DNA from: MR-S7 sp000400995
GTDB taxonomy: Bacteria > Pseudomonadota > Gammaproteobacteria > Burkholderiales > Burkholderiaceae_C
Assembly (NCBI RefSeq): GCF_045291395.1
Contig: NZ_CP152342.1
Location: forward strand, 4,340,001-4,404,000
Direction of reading: 5' to 3'
Length of the DNA: 64,000 bases
Shown: positions 15,153 to 23,510 of the stretch, in pieces
Layout: each line of letters begins with the position of its first letter
Position numbering within the stretch: position 1 is the stretch's first letter
Notes under the pieces: generated by a model
Told to the model about the DNA's origin: nothing
What the model saw: the letters and a program-made list of their open reading frames with translations, nothing else
Database searches by the model: none
Translations under genes and position numbers: made by a program

Positions 15153-16757
15153 CTACCCCTTGAGCCCCAGGCGCCGCGCCAGCTTGTGCAGGTTGCTCGG
15201 GTCCACGTCCAGCGCCCGCGCGGCCTGGGCCCAGTTGCCCTGGTGGCGGTCCAGCGCGGCGGTGACGGCCTGGCGCTGGCAGGCGTCCACCACGTCGCGC
15301 AACGTGCCGTCCAGGGCCGCGGGCGCGCCGGCGGCCGGGGCGGCGGCGGGCTGCGCGGCAGGGGCGGGCGCCTCCAGCGCGTCCAGGTCGAGCAGGCCGG
15401 CCTCCAGCGTCACGATCTCGTTGCGGTCCACGCCCCGGCTGAGGGCCTTGAGCGCGGCGCGGCTGATGACGTGCTCCAGCTCGCGCACGTTGCCGGGCCA
15501 GCGGTAGCGGCGCAGCGCTCCTTGCGCGTCGGGCGACAGGCGCAGGCTGCGCAGGCCCAGGCGGGCGCGGTTGAGCTCCAGGAAGCGGCCGGCCAGCAGC
15601 AGCACGTCGTTGCCGCGCTCGCGCAGCGGCGGGATGGGCACGGGGTAGACCGACAGGCGGTGGTACAGGTCGGCGCGGAAGGCGCCGCTGGCCACCTGCT
15701 CGCGCAGGTTGCGGTTGGTGGCGGCGACCACGCGCACGTGCACGCGCCGCGGGCGGTCGGCGCCCAGGCGCTGGATCTCGCCGTTCTGCAGCGTGCGCAG
15801 CAGCTTGGCCTGCACGGACAGGGGCAGCTCGCCCACTTCGTCGAGGAACAGCGTGCCGCCCTCGGCGGCCTCGAAGCGGCCGGGCCGGTCGCTGACGGCG
15901 CCCGAGAAGGCGCCGCGCACGTGGCCGAACAGCTCGCTCTCGGCCAGCGACTCGGGCAGGGCCGCGCAGTTCACGTGCACCAGCGGCCGCGCGCGCCGGG
16001 GCGAGTGGTGGTGCAGCATGCGGGCGAACAGCTCCTTGCCCACGCCGGTTTCGCCCAGCAGCAGCACGGGCAGCTCGGACGCGGCGACCACGCCCAGCTC
16101 GTGCAGCAGGCGCTGCAGCGCGGGGCTTTCCCCCACGATCTCCAGCTCGCCGGGGTCGCGCTGCGCCGCTGCGTGGGCCGCATCGTCCCCGCCCAGGCCG
16201 CCGGGCGCGGTGGCGGCCATGCGCAGGGCGCGCAGCTCCTGCTCCAGCCGCGCGACGCGCACCACGGCCTCGGCCAGCGGCACGCACTGCGCCAGGCGCT
16301 GGCGCGCGGCGGGGCCGAAGGTGCCGGTGGCCAGCGCGTCGAACGTGAGCGCGCCCCAGGGCCGCCCTTCCACGTGCAGCGCCACGCCCATGCAGTCGTG
16401 CACCGGCAGGGGCTCGCCGACCAGGGTGTCGAGCAGGCCGTCGTAGGGGTCGGGCAGCTGGCTGTCGTGCTCGAAGCAAGTCACCTCGCGCCGCGCCAGG
16501 ATGGCGGCCAGCCGCGGGTGCTGCGCCACGGCGAAGCGCCGGCCCAGCGCATCGCCCACCAGGCCGTTGACGGCCACGGGGCGCAGGTGCTCGTCCTCCA
16601 GCCGCAGCAGCGCCACCGCCCCGCAGCCGAACTGCGCACGCAGCAGGTCCACCAGCCGCTGCAGGCGCACGGCCTGGGGCAGCTCGCCGCCCAGGTCGGA
16701 CCACAGGGCGGGCAGCACCGCCTGCGAGGCCGAGGCACTGGTTTCGAAAACGGTCAT
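15153..16757 (-). CDS. norR: NorR, NO-sensing sigma-54 activator
   Basis: 534 residues. It has an N-terminal GAF domain (about 20-185) that in known NorR proteins holds a non-heme iron sensing NO. The central AAA+ domain has Walker A GETGVGKE (about 235) and the Walker B region GTLFLDEVGE. A Fis-type HTH lies at the C-terminus (ALDVDPSNLHKLARRL). The sigma-54 contact loop reads GAFSGA (about 281-286) rather than the usual GAFTGA. It is divergent from norB, with three GGT-N7-ACC sites between. The first of these overlaps its own start codon, which suggests autorepression. Confidence 0.96.
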   Translation of the reverse strand: MTVFETSASASQAVLPALWSDLGGELPQAVRLQRLVDLLRAQFGCGAVALLRLEDEHLRPVAVNGLVGDALGRRFAVAQHPRLAAILARREVTCFEHDSQLPDPYDGLLDTLVGEPLPVHDCMGVALHVEGRPWGALTFDALATGTFGPAARQRLAQCVPLAEAVVRVARLEQELRALRMAATAPGGLGGDDAAHAAAQRDPGELEIVGESPALQRLLHELGVVAASELPVLLLGETGVGKELFARMLHHHSPRRARPLVHVNCAALPESLAESELFGHVRGAFSGAVSDRPGRFEAAEGGTLFLDEVGELPLSVQAKLLRTLQNGEIQRLGADRPRRVHVRVVAATNRNLREQVASGAFRADLYHRLSVYPVPIPPLRERGNDVLLLAGRFLELNRARLGLRSLRLSPDAQGALRRYRWPGNVRELEHVISRAALKALSRGVDRNEIVTLEAGLLDLDALEAPAPAAQPAAAPAAGAPAALDGTLRDVVDACQRQAVTAALDRHQGNWAQAARALDVDPSNLHKLARRLGLKG

Positions 16758-16809
16758 TTCAACCCTTTGATGGTTTTTTAAACCCTGATTGGATGGGGTT
16801 TATTTTACC
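16752..16809. promoter_or_regulatory. three NorR enhancer sites (GGT-N7-ACC)
   Basis: Exact matches lie at 16752-16764, 16772-16784 and 16797-16809. Their starts are 20 and 25 bases apart. This is the consensus reported for Ralstonia eutropha NorR, which also uses three sites. The first overlaps the norR start codon. Confidence 0.88.
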
Positions 16810-16849
16810 TTCACCCGTGTAAACCCTTGATTTTGCTGCGCACCCACGC

Positions 16850-16865
16850 TGGCCCGCGCCTTGCG
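16850..16865 (+). promoter_or_regulatory. sigma-54 (-24/-12) promoter of norB
   Basis: TGGCCC-G-CGCC-TTGC matches TGGCAC-N5-TTGC with one mismatch and correct spacing. The predicted transcription start is near 16876. That excludes the upstream ATG at 16868 and supports the norB start at 16907. Confidence 0.85.
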
Positions 16866-16906
16866 AAATGGCCAGCGTCTCAGTGCAACAACGATGGAGG
16901 CCCTTC

Positions 16907-19213
16907 ATGGGGAAATACGCCAAGTATTGGTACACGCTCATAGGCGTGTTGATCGTCACCTTCAGCCTATTGGGCTACTACGGTGCCGAGGTTTATCGCA
17001 CGGCGCCGCCGATCCCGGGGCAGGTGCTGGTGCAGGGCCAGGACAAGCCGCTCTTCACGAAGGACAGCATCCTCGACGGCCAGACCGCCTGGCAGTCGGT
17101 GGGCGGCATGCAGCTCGGCTCCATCTGGGGCCACGGCGCCTACCAGGCGCCGGACTGGACGGCCGACTGGCTGCACCGCGAGCTGACGACCTGGCTCGCG
17201 CTGGCCGCCCAGCAGGACTACGGCCGCGCCTTCGCCGACCTGGACGCGGGCCAGCAGGCCGTGCTGAAGGCACGGCTGCGCAGCGAGTACCGCACCAACA
17301 CCTATGACCAGGGCAAGGACGCAGTGACGCTCACGCCGCTGCGCGCGCAGGCGATCGCCGACACGGCCAAGTACTACGACCAGCTCTTCAGCAACGACCC
17401 CGCGCTGCACAAGACGCGCGAGAGCTACGCCATGAAGGAAAACACCCTGCCCAGCGCCGAGCGGCGCGCGCAGATGGCCGGCTTCTTCTTCTGGACGGCC
17501 TGGGCCGCCGCCACCGAGCGCCCCGCCGACCTGGGCGGCAGCGGCGCCACCTACACCAACAACTGGCCGCACGAGCCGCTGGTGGGCAACGTGCCCACGG
17601 GCGAGAACCTGGTGTGGTCGATCATGAGCGTGGTGGTGATGATGGCCGGCGTGGGCTTCCTCGTGTGGGGCTGGGCCTTCCTGCGCAAGCACGACGAGCA
17701 GGACCCCACCCCGCCCGCGCACGACCCCCTGAGCCGCGTGCCGCTCACCCCCTCGCAGCGCGCGCTGGGCAAGTACCTGTTCCTGGTGGTGGCGCTGTTC
17801 ACCGCGCAGGTGTTCCTGGGCGGCTTCACCGCGCACTACACCATCGAGGGCCAGACGTTCTACGGCTTCGACGTGTCGCAGTGGCTGCCCTACTCGCTGG
17901 TGCGCACCTGGCACATCCAGGCCGCGCTGTTCTGGATCGCCACCGGCTTCCTGGCCGCTGGCCTGTTCCTCGCGCCGCTGATCAACGGCGGCAAGGACCC
18001 CAAGTTCCAGAAGCTGGGCGTGGACATCCTGTTCTGGGCGCTGGTCGTCGTCTGCGTGGGCTCGTTCATCGGCAACTACCTGGCCATCGCGCAGATCATG
18101 CCGCCCGAGTGGAACTTCTGGCTGGGCCACCAGGGCTATGAATACGTGGACCTGGGGCGCCTGTGGCAGATCGGCAAGTTCGCCGGCGTGGCCTTCTGGC
18201 TGGTGCTCATGGCGCGCGGCATCTTCCCGGCGCTGCTGGCCCCCAACGGCCAGGACAAGAACCTGCTGGCGCTGCTGACCTGCTCGGTGGTCTGCATCGG
18301 CCTGTTCTACGGCGCGGGCCTGTTCTACGGCGAGCGCACGCACCTGTCGGTGATGGAGTACTGGCGCTGGTGGGTGGTCCACCTGTGGGTGGAAGGCTTC
18401 TTCGAGGTCTTCGCCACCACGGCCCTGGCCTTCATCTTCTCCACCCTGGGCCTGGTCTCGTACCGCATGGCCACGGCGGCCAGCCTGGCATCGGCATCGC
18501 TCTTCATGCTGGGCGGCGTGCCCGGCACCTTCCACCACCTGTACTTCGCCGGCACCACCACCCCCGTGATGGCCGTGGGCGCATCGTTCAGCGCGCTCGA
18601 AGTGGTGCCGCTGGTGGTGCTGGGCCACGAGGCCTGGGAACACTGGCGCCTGCAGCACAGCGCCACCTGGATGAAGAACCTGAAGTGGCCCCTGATGTGC
18701 TTCGTGGCCGTGGCCTTCTGGAACATGCTGGGCGCGGGCGTCTTCGGCTTCATGATCAACCCGCCCATCTCGCTGTACTACATCCAGGGCCTGAACACCA
18801 CGCCCGTGCACGCCCACGCCGCGCTCTTCGGGGTCTACGGCTTCCTGGCCCTGGGCTTCACGCTGATGGTGCTGCGCTACGTGCGCCCCGAGCTGCAGTT
18901 CAACGAGCGCCTGATGAAGACCGGCTTCTGGTGGCTCAACGCCGGCATCGTGCTGATGATCTCCACCAGCCTGCTGCCCATCGGCCTGTTCCAGTTCCAC
19001 GCCAGCGTGACGCACGGCATGTGGTACGCGCGCAGCGAGGAATTCCTGCAGCAGCCCTTCCTGGAAACGCTGCGCTGGGTGCGCACCTTCGGCGACGTGG
19101 TCTTCATCGTCGGCGCCCTGTGCGTGACCTGGCAGGTGGTGAGCGGCGTGCTCTTCGGGCCCCGCGCACCCTCCGTGCCCAAGACCGGCGCGCTGGCAGG
19201 CGCCAGCCGCTGA
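16907..19213 (+). CDS. norB: quinol-dependent nitric oxide reductase (qNOR)
   Basis: 768 residues, the fused NorZ/qNOR length. The N-terminal extension (about 1-220), replacing the cytochrome c subunit, begins with one TM helix (YWYTLIGVLIVTFSLLGYYG). The rest is the 12-helix heme-copper-oxidase-like core. Heme and FeB His ligands appear in RTWHIQAALFW, GGVPGTFHHLYFAG and NTTPVHAHAALFGVYG. It reduces two NO to N2O with electrons from quinol in the inner membrane. The ATG at 16907 was chosen because GGAGG lies seven bases upstream and the sigma-54 promoter would start transcription downstream of the alternative ATG. Confidence 0.97.
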   Translation: MGKYAKYWYTLIGVLIVTFSLLGYYGAEVYRTAPPIPGQVLVQGQDKPLFTKDSILDGQTAWQSVGGMQLGSIWGHGAYQAPDWTADWLHRELTTWLALAAQQDYGRAFADLDAGQQAVLKARLRSEYRTNTYDQGKDAVTLTPLRAQAIADTAKYYDQLFSNDPALHKTRESYAMKENTLPSAERRAQMAGFFFWTAWAAATERPADLGGSGATYTNNWPHEPLVGNVPTGENLVWSIMSVVVMMAGVGFLVWGWAFLRKHDEQDPTPPAHDPLSRVPLTPSQRALGKYLFLVVALFTAQVFLGGFTAHYTIEGQTFYGFDVSQWLPYSLVRTWHIQAALFWIATGFLAAGLFLAPLINGGKDPKFQKLGVDILFWALVVVCVGSFIGNYLAIAQIMPPEWNFWLGHQGYEYVDLGRLWQIGKFAGVAFWLVLMARGIFPALLAPNGQDKNLLALLTCSVVCIGLFYGAGLFYGERTHLSVMEYWRWWVVHLWVEGFFEVFATTALAFIFSTLGLVSYRMATAASLASASLFMLGGVPGTFHHLYFAGTTTPVMAVGASFSALEVVPLVVLGHEAWEHWRLQHSATWMKNLKWPLMCFVAVAFWNMLGAGVFGFMINPPISLYYIQGLNTTPVHAHAALFGVYGFLALGFTLMVLRYVRPELQFNERLMKTGFWWLNAGIVLMISTSLLPIGLFQFHASVTHGMWYARSEEFLQQPFLETLRWVRTFGDVVFIVGALCVTWQVVSGVLFGPRAPSVPKTGALAGASR

Positions 19214-19262
19214 CAACGGCCCACGGCGTGGCGCATCGGCGCCACGCCTTCAAGGAAACGCC

Positions 19263-19691
19263 ATGAACATCGACCGCTTCAAACACGAACACCGCGACAT
19301 CCTCGACCAGATCGCGGCGCTGCGCCAGCTCACCCATGCCGGCGTGGAACACAACGCCGCCGCCATCGCGCGCGGCATCGTGGCCATGAGCTCCACCATC
19401 AAGCTCCACCTGGCCGTGGAAGACCGTCTGCTCTACCCCGCGCTGCAAGGCGGAGCGGACCCGGAACTGGCCCGCCTGGGCGAACAGTTCCAGCGCGAGA
19501 TGGGCGCCATCGCCGGCGCCTACATGGAATTCGCGCGGCACTGGAACACCCCCGAGCGCGTGCGCGCCGACGCCGCAGGCTTCCGCGCCGACGCCAACAC
19601 CGTGCTGCGCCGCGTGTACGAACGCATGCAGCGCGAGAACCGCGACTTCTATCCGCGCATCGAGGCGGAAGAGGCTGCGCTCCTGTTGTGA
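19263..19691 (+). CDS. hemerythrin HHE domain protein downstream of norB
   Basis: 142 residues, a four-helix hemerythrin-like fold. Metal-ligand candidates are the His in FKHEHRDI (about 7-11), a second in IKLHLAVEDRLLYP and acidic residues in RDFYPRIEAEE. Di-iron hemerythrin-like proteins are frequent members of NorR regulons: NorA in Ralstonia binds NO, and YtfE acts in repair of iron centres. It starts 49 bases after norB and ends before a strong terminator, so it is very likely co-transcribed with norB. A role in NO buffering is inference. Confidence 0.88.
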   Translation: MNIDRFKHEHRDILDQIAALRQLTHAGVEHNAAAIARGIVAMSSTIKLHLAVEDRLLYPALQGGADPELARLGEQFQREMGAIAGAYMEFARHWNTPERVRADAAGFRADANTVLRRVYERMQRENRDFYPRIEAEEAALLL

Positions 19692-19738
19692 TAGCTGCCA
19701 GCGCTTGATGGACAAGCGCTGCAACCCGAAATAGCTTC
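19686..19738. repeat. dispersed palindromic repeat, copy 4
   Basis: GATAGCTGCCAGCGCTTGAT followed by GGACAAGCGCTGCAACCCGA. It overlaps the last codons and stop of the hemerythrin gene. Confidence 0.85.
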
Positions 19739-19771
19739 CATCGGCAAGGCCATAGGGGCACCTTGCTTTTC

Positions 19772-19796
19772 AGCCGGCTTCGTGCCGGCTTTTTTT
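19772..19796 (+). terminator. rho-independent terminator after norB operon
   Basis: The stem AGCCGGC / GCCGGCT with loop TTCGT is followed by six T. The next gene on the other strand ends at 19801. Confidence 0.9.
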
Positions 19797-19800
19797 GGCC

Positions 19801-20309
19801 TCACGCCACGCAGCGCAGCCGCCAGCCGTCGATGGGCACCACGTCGCAGTCGGCCTGCGCGGCCACGCGGTCGGCCACCAGCCAGGTGCCCGCGGTGAGC
19901 GAGAGCAGCGGGTGGTGCCACGTGCCCGCGCGCAGGTGGATGCCCTGCTGCCCGTTGCTGACGAAGGCGTGCAGGTGGTGCGGCGCGAGTTCGGCGGGCG
20001 CGAGCCGCGCGTCGGCCACCACCACCAGCATGCGCAGCGCGGCGCCGAAGGGCGCGAAGCTCTGGCTGCCCAGGCGGTGGCGCTCCATCAGGTGCAGCGC
20101 GCAGGGCCGAGGCGCGGCGGCGGCCTCGAACAGGCTCAAGGACATGCTGCCGGGCTCGGCCGCGCAGGGGCGCGCGAGGTCGTGGTGGCGCAGGCAGGTG
20201 CCACCGTTGATCGGGATGGCGCTGCCCGCGCCGGCCTCGATCACCTCGCCGAACGGCGCGAAGGCCTGCGCGCTGAGCGTGCGCACGGGTAGCCAGGCGG
20301 GAGCGCTCA

Positions 20310-20310
<1 letters not shown>
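19801..20310 (-). CDS. allA: ureidoglycolate lyase family protein
   Basis: 169 residues, the AllA length. The cupin-like fold shows as AQAFAPFGEVIEAG at the N-terminus, then MERHRLGSQSFAPFG and GTWHHPLLSL, the last supplying family active-site positions. AllA releases glyoxylate and urea from ureidoglycolate, the last step of allantoin use. The ATG overlaps the stop of the ABC-transporter ATPase gene (TGATG), so they are translationally coupled. Coupling with a polar-amino-acid-type ABC importer suggests the transporter may carry a ureide or related nitrogen source; this is inference. Confidence 0.88.
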
Positions 20311-21075
<765 letters not shown>

Positions 21076-21089
<14 letters not shown>

Positions 21090-21729
21090 GGAGCTTCTTT
21101 TCGAGATGGGACGCGCACAGCGACAGCGGCCAGCACAACAGGAAGTAGCCGGCCGCCACCAGCGCGTAGATGAGGAAGGGCTGGAAGGTGGCGTTGGCGA
21201 GCATGGAGCCGAGCTTGGTCAGCTCGTTGAAGCCGATGATCGAGGCCACCGACGTGCCCTTGACTATCTGCACGGAGAAGCCCACCGTGGGCGCGATCGA
21301 CAGGCGCAGCGCCTGCGGCAGCACCACGTGGCGCATCTGCTGCACGTAGCCCATAGCGAGGCTGGCGGAGGCCTCCCACTGCCCGCGCAGCACGGCCTCC
21401 ACGCAGCCGCGCCAGACTTCGGCGAGGTACGCGCTGGTGTAGAGCGTGAGGCCCACGGCCGCGGCCGTCCACGGCGACACGTCCAGGCCCGCCATCGACG
21501 CGCCGAAGAACACGAGGAACATCTGCATCAAGAGCGGCGTGTTCTGGAACGCCTGGATGTAGGTGCGCGCGATGCGCCGCGCGAGCGGGCTGCGCCCCAC
21601 GCGCGCGAACAACACCGCGAGCCCCGCGACGCCGCCCAGCGCGAACGCGATGAGCGAGAGCGCCAGCGTGGCGAGCAGCCCCTCGGCCAGCTTGGCGAGG
21701 ATGGGCCAGAGCGGGATGTCGGCGATCAT
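21076..21729 (-). CDS. amino-acid ABC transporter permease (HisM/GlnP type)
   Basis: 217 residues with five predicted TM helices. The family EAA loop reads EASASLAMGYVQQMRHVVLPQ in the second half; AFQNTPLLMQMFLVFFG is the typical mid-protein segment. The ATG overlaps the TGA of the preceding permease (ATGA), so the two permeases are coupled and probably heterodimerise in the inner membrane. Confidence 0.93.
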
Positions 21730-22415
21730 GCGGCGGCCCCCGCGTTGGCCAGCCGTCGCCCTGACACCCAGCGCTCGCCCACCTGCCCCAGCAGCCAGCG
21801 CAGCACCAGCGCAAGCGCGCAGTACATCGCGGTGACGATGACGTAGGTCTCGAACGCGCGGAAGTTGCGCGACTGGATGAAGTTGGCGGCGAAGGTCAGA
21901 TCCTGCGCCGCGATCTGCGACACCACCGAAGTGCCCAGCATCACGATCACGATCTGGCTGCTGAGCGCCGGCCACACGCGCTGCAGCGCCGGGCGCAGCA
22001 CCACGTGGCGGAACTGCGCCCAGCGGCCCATGCCCAGCGCGCTCGCGGCCTCCATCTGGCCGCGCGGCGTCTCCTGCACGCCCGCGCGCACGATCTCGGT
22101 TATGTAGGCGCCCAGGTTGACCACCGTGGTCAGCAGGCTGGCCTGCCATTCGTTGATCTGCACGCCGAGCGAGGGCAGGCCGAAGAACACGAACATGAGC
22201 TGCACCAGGAACGGCGTGTTGCGGATCACCTCCACGTAGCCCTTGAACAGCCAGTGCAGCGGCGCGATGCGCCACGCGCGGATCACGCCGCCGGCCACGC
22301 CGATCAGGCCGCCCAGCACGGCGCCCGCCGCCGTCAGGCCCAGCGTGAACGCGGCGCCTTCGGCGAGGAGGCCGCTGTAGTCGAAGACGGCGGCGAAGTC
22401 GAACGCATAGGCCAT
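21726..22415 (-). CDS. amino-acid ABC transporter permease (HisQ type)
   Basis: 229 residues with TM segments from about 20 onward. RNTPFLVQLMFVFFGLP and the EAA loop EAASALGMGRWAQFRHVVLRP are typical of polar amino acid permeases. It starts directly after the stop of the binding-protein gene with no gap. It probably pairs with the second permease. Confidence 0.93.
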   Translation of the reverse strand: MAYAFDFAAVFDYSGLLAEGAAFTLGLTAAGAVLGGLIGVAGGVIRAWRIAPLHWLFKGYVEVIRNTPFLVQLMFVFFGLPSLGVQINEWQASLLTTVVNLGAYITEIVRAGVQETPRGQMEAASALGMGRWAQFRHVVLRPALQRVWPALSSQIVIVMLGTSVVSQIAAQDLTFAANFIQSRNFRAFETYVIVTAMYCALALVLRWLLGQVGERWVSGRRLANAGAAA

Positions 22416-23210
22416 TTACATCTTTGCCGGGAGCGGCATCTTCATCCAGCGCACGGACAGGTCGTTCAGCGAGCCGTCGGTCTTCGCCTTGGCGATGATC
22501 TCGTCGAGCTTCTTGAGAAGCGCCTCCTCGCCCTTGGCCACGCCGATGTAGCACGGCGTTTCCTCGACGGGGAACTTGGCGTCGAGCTGGCGCAGCCGCG
22601 TGCGCTCGTTGACCGCGTTGGCGACGATGTTGCCCAGCGTGACGAGCTGCACCTGGCCCGTGAGGTAGCTCTGCGCGGTGGCGTTGTTGTCCTCGTAGCG
22701 CTTGATGGTGGCCGAGGGCGGCGCCACGGCCGTGAGGGCCAGGTCCTCGGTGGAGCCGCGCGTCACGCCGATGGTCTTGCCCGCGAGGTCGGCGGGCGCC
22801 TTGATCGCCACGTCCTTGGGGCCGTAGACGCTCTTGGGGAAGGGCGCGTAGGCCTGGGTGAAGTCGATCACCTTGGCGCGCTCGGCATTCTTGCCCAGGC
22901 TGGAGATCACCACGTCGGCCTTGCCCGTGGTCAGGAACGGAATGCGGTTGGTGCTGGTCACGGGCACCAGTTCCACCTTCACGCCCAGGCCCTTGGCGAC
23001 GAGCTGGGCCATGTCGATGTCGTAGCCCTGCAGCTTCAGGTCGGTGCCCAGCGAGCCGAACGGCGGGAAGTCCTGCGGGATGGCGACGCGCACCACGCCC
23101 GCTTTCTGGATGTGGGCGAGCGCGTCGGCGCGCGCGGCCGTGCCGGTGGCGAGGACCGCGGCGGCCAGTGCATGGAGGAAGACGCGGCGGGGGGTGTGGA
23201 ATCGGGTCAT
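22416..23210 (-). CDS. family 3 extracellular solute-binding protein
   Basis: 264 residues. The signal peptide (RRVFLHALAAAVLATGTAARA) is followed by the family 3 start, VVRVAIPQDFPPFGSLGTDL. GYDIDMAQLVAKGLGVKVEL and the GKTIGVTRGSTEDL hinge are typical. It delivers an amino-acid-like ligand to the two permeases. The start at MTRFHTPRR is chosen because the longer frame begins inside GC-rich non-conserved sequence. It is the first gene of the transporter / allA operon. Confidence 0.92.
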   Translation of the reverse strand: MTRFHTPRRVFLHALAAAVLATGTAARADALAHIQKAGVVRVAIPQDFPPFGSLGTDLKLQGYDIDMAQLVAKGLGVKVELVPVTSTNRIPFLTTGKADVVISSLGKNAERAKVIDFTQAYAPFPKSVYGPKDVAIKAPADLAGKTIGVTRGSTEDLALTAVAPPSATIKRYEDNNATAQSYLTGQVQLVTLGNIVANAVNERTRLRQLDAKFPVEETPCYIGVAKGEEALLKKLDEIIAKAKTDGSLNDLSVRWMKMPLPAKM

Positions 23211-23287
23211 GGCAGGGAACGCTCCTTCGGCGAATGCAGGCCCGGCGCGGCATGCGCCCGGCGACGCGGAGGAATGAGCGAATTGCG

Positions 23288-23360
23288 TGCCAACTATCAA
23301 AAAGTGAGCTGCTTGCGCTTTCCCATAAAGCGCTGGAGGCTGTTTTTGCTTGAACCCGCC
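23288..23360. repeat. dispersed palindromic repeat, copy 5
   Basis: CAACTATCAAAAAGTGAGCT, CTTGCGCTTTCCCATAAAGC and GCTGGAGGCTGTTTTTGCTT are the family elements. It lies in the divergent gap between the ABC operon and nrdD. Confidence 0.8.
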
Positions 23361-23438
23361 GCACCATTGCGGGGCACCGCGCAGCGGCGCGGGCGCCCTG
23401 CTCTCCAGCCCTCTTTTTTGGCTCCGCGGCCCCGGGGT

Positions 23439-23452
23439 TTGTGCCCGATCAA
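23439..23452. promoter_or_regulatory. candidate FNR/ANR box upstream of nrdD
   Basis: TTGTG-CCCG-ATCAA matches TTGAT-N4-ATCAA at nine of ten positions. If centred at -41.5 as in class II FNR promoters, transcription would start near 23487 with TATCGT (23475-23480) as the -10. That fits the nrdD start at 23511. Confidence 0.7.
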
Positions 23453-23510
23453 ACTACCTATAGTGTCCGATGGGTATCGTGGACGCTATATGTAGTGTTT
23501 TGGAGCTTCC

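Noticed and set aside
16868..16906. Upstream ATG as norB start
   Set aside because: The sigma-54 promoter would start transcription near 16876, downstream of it, and GGAGG precedes the ATG at 16907 instead.
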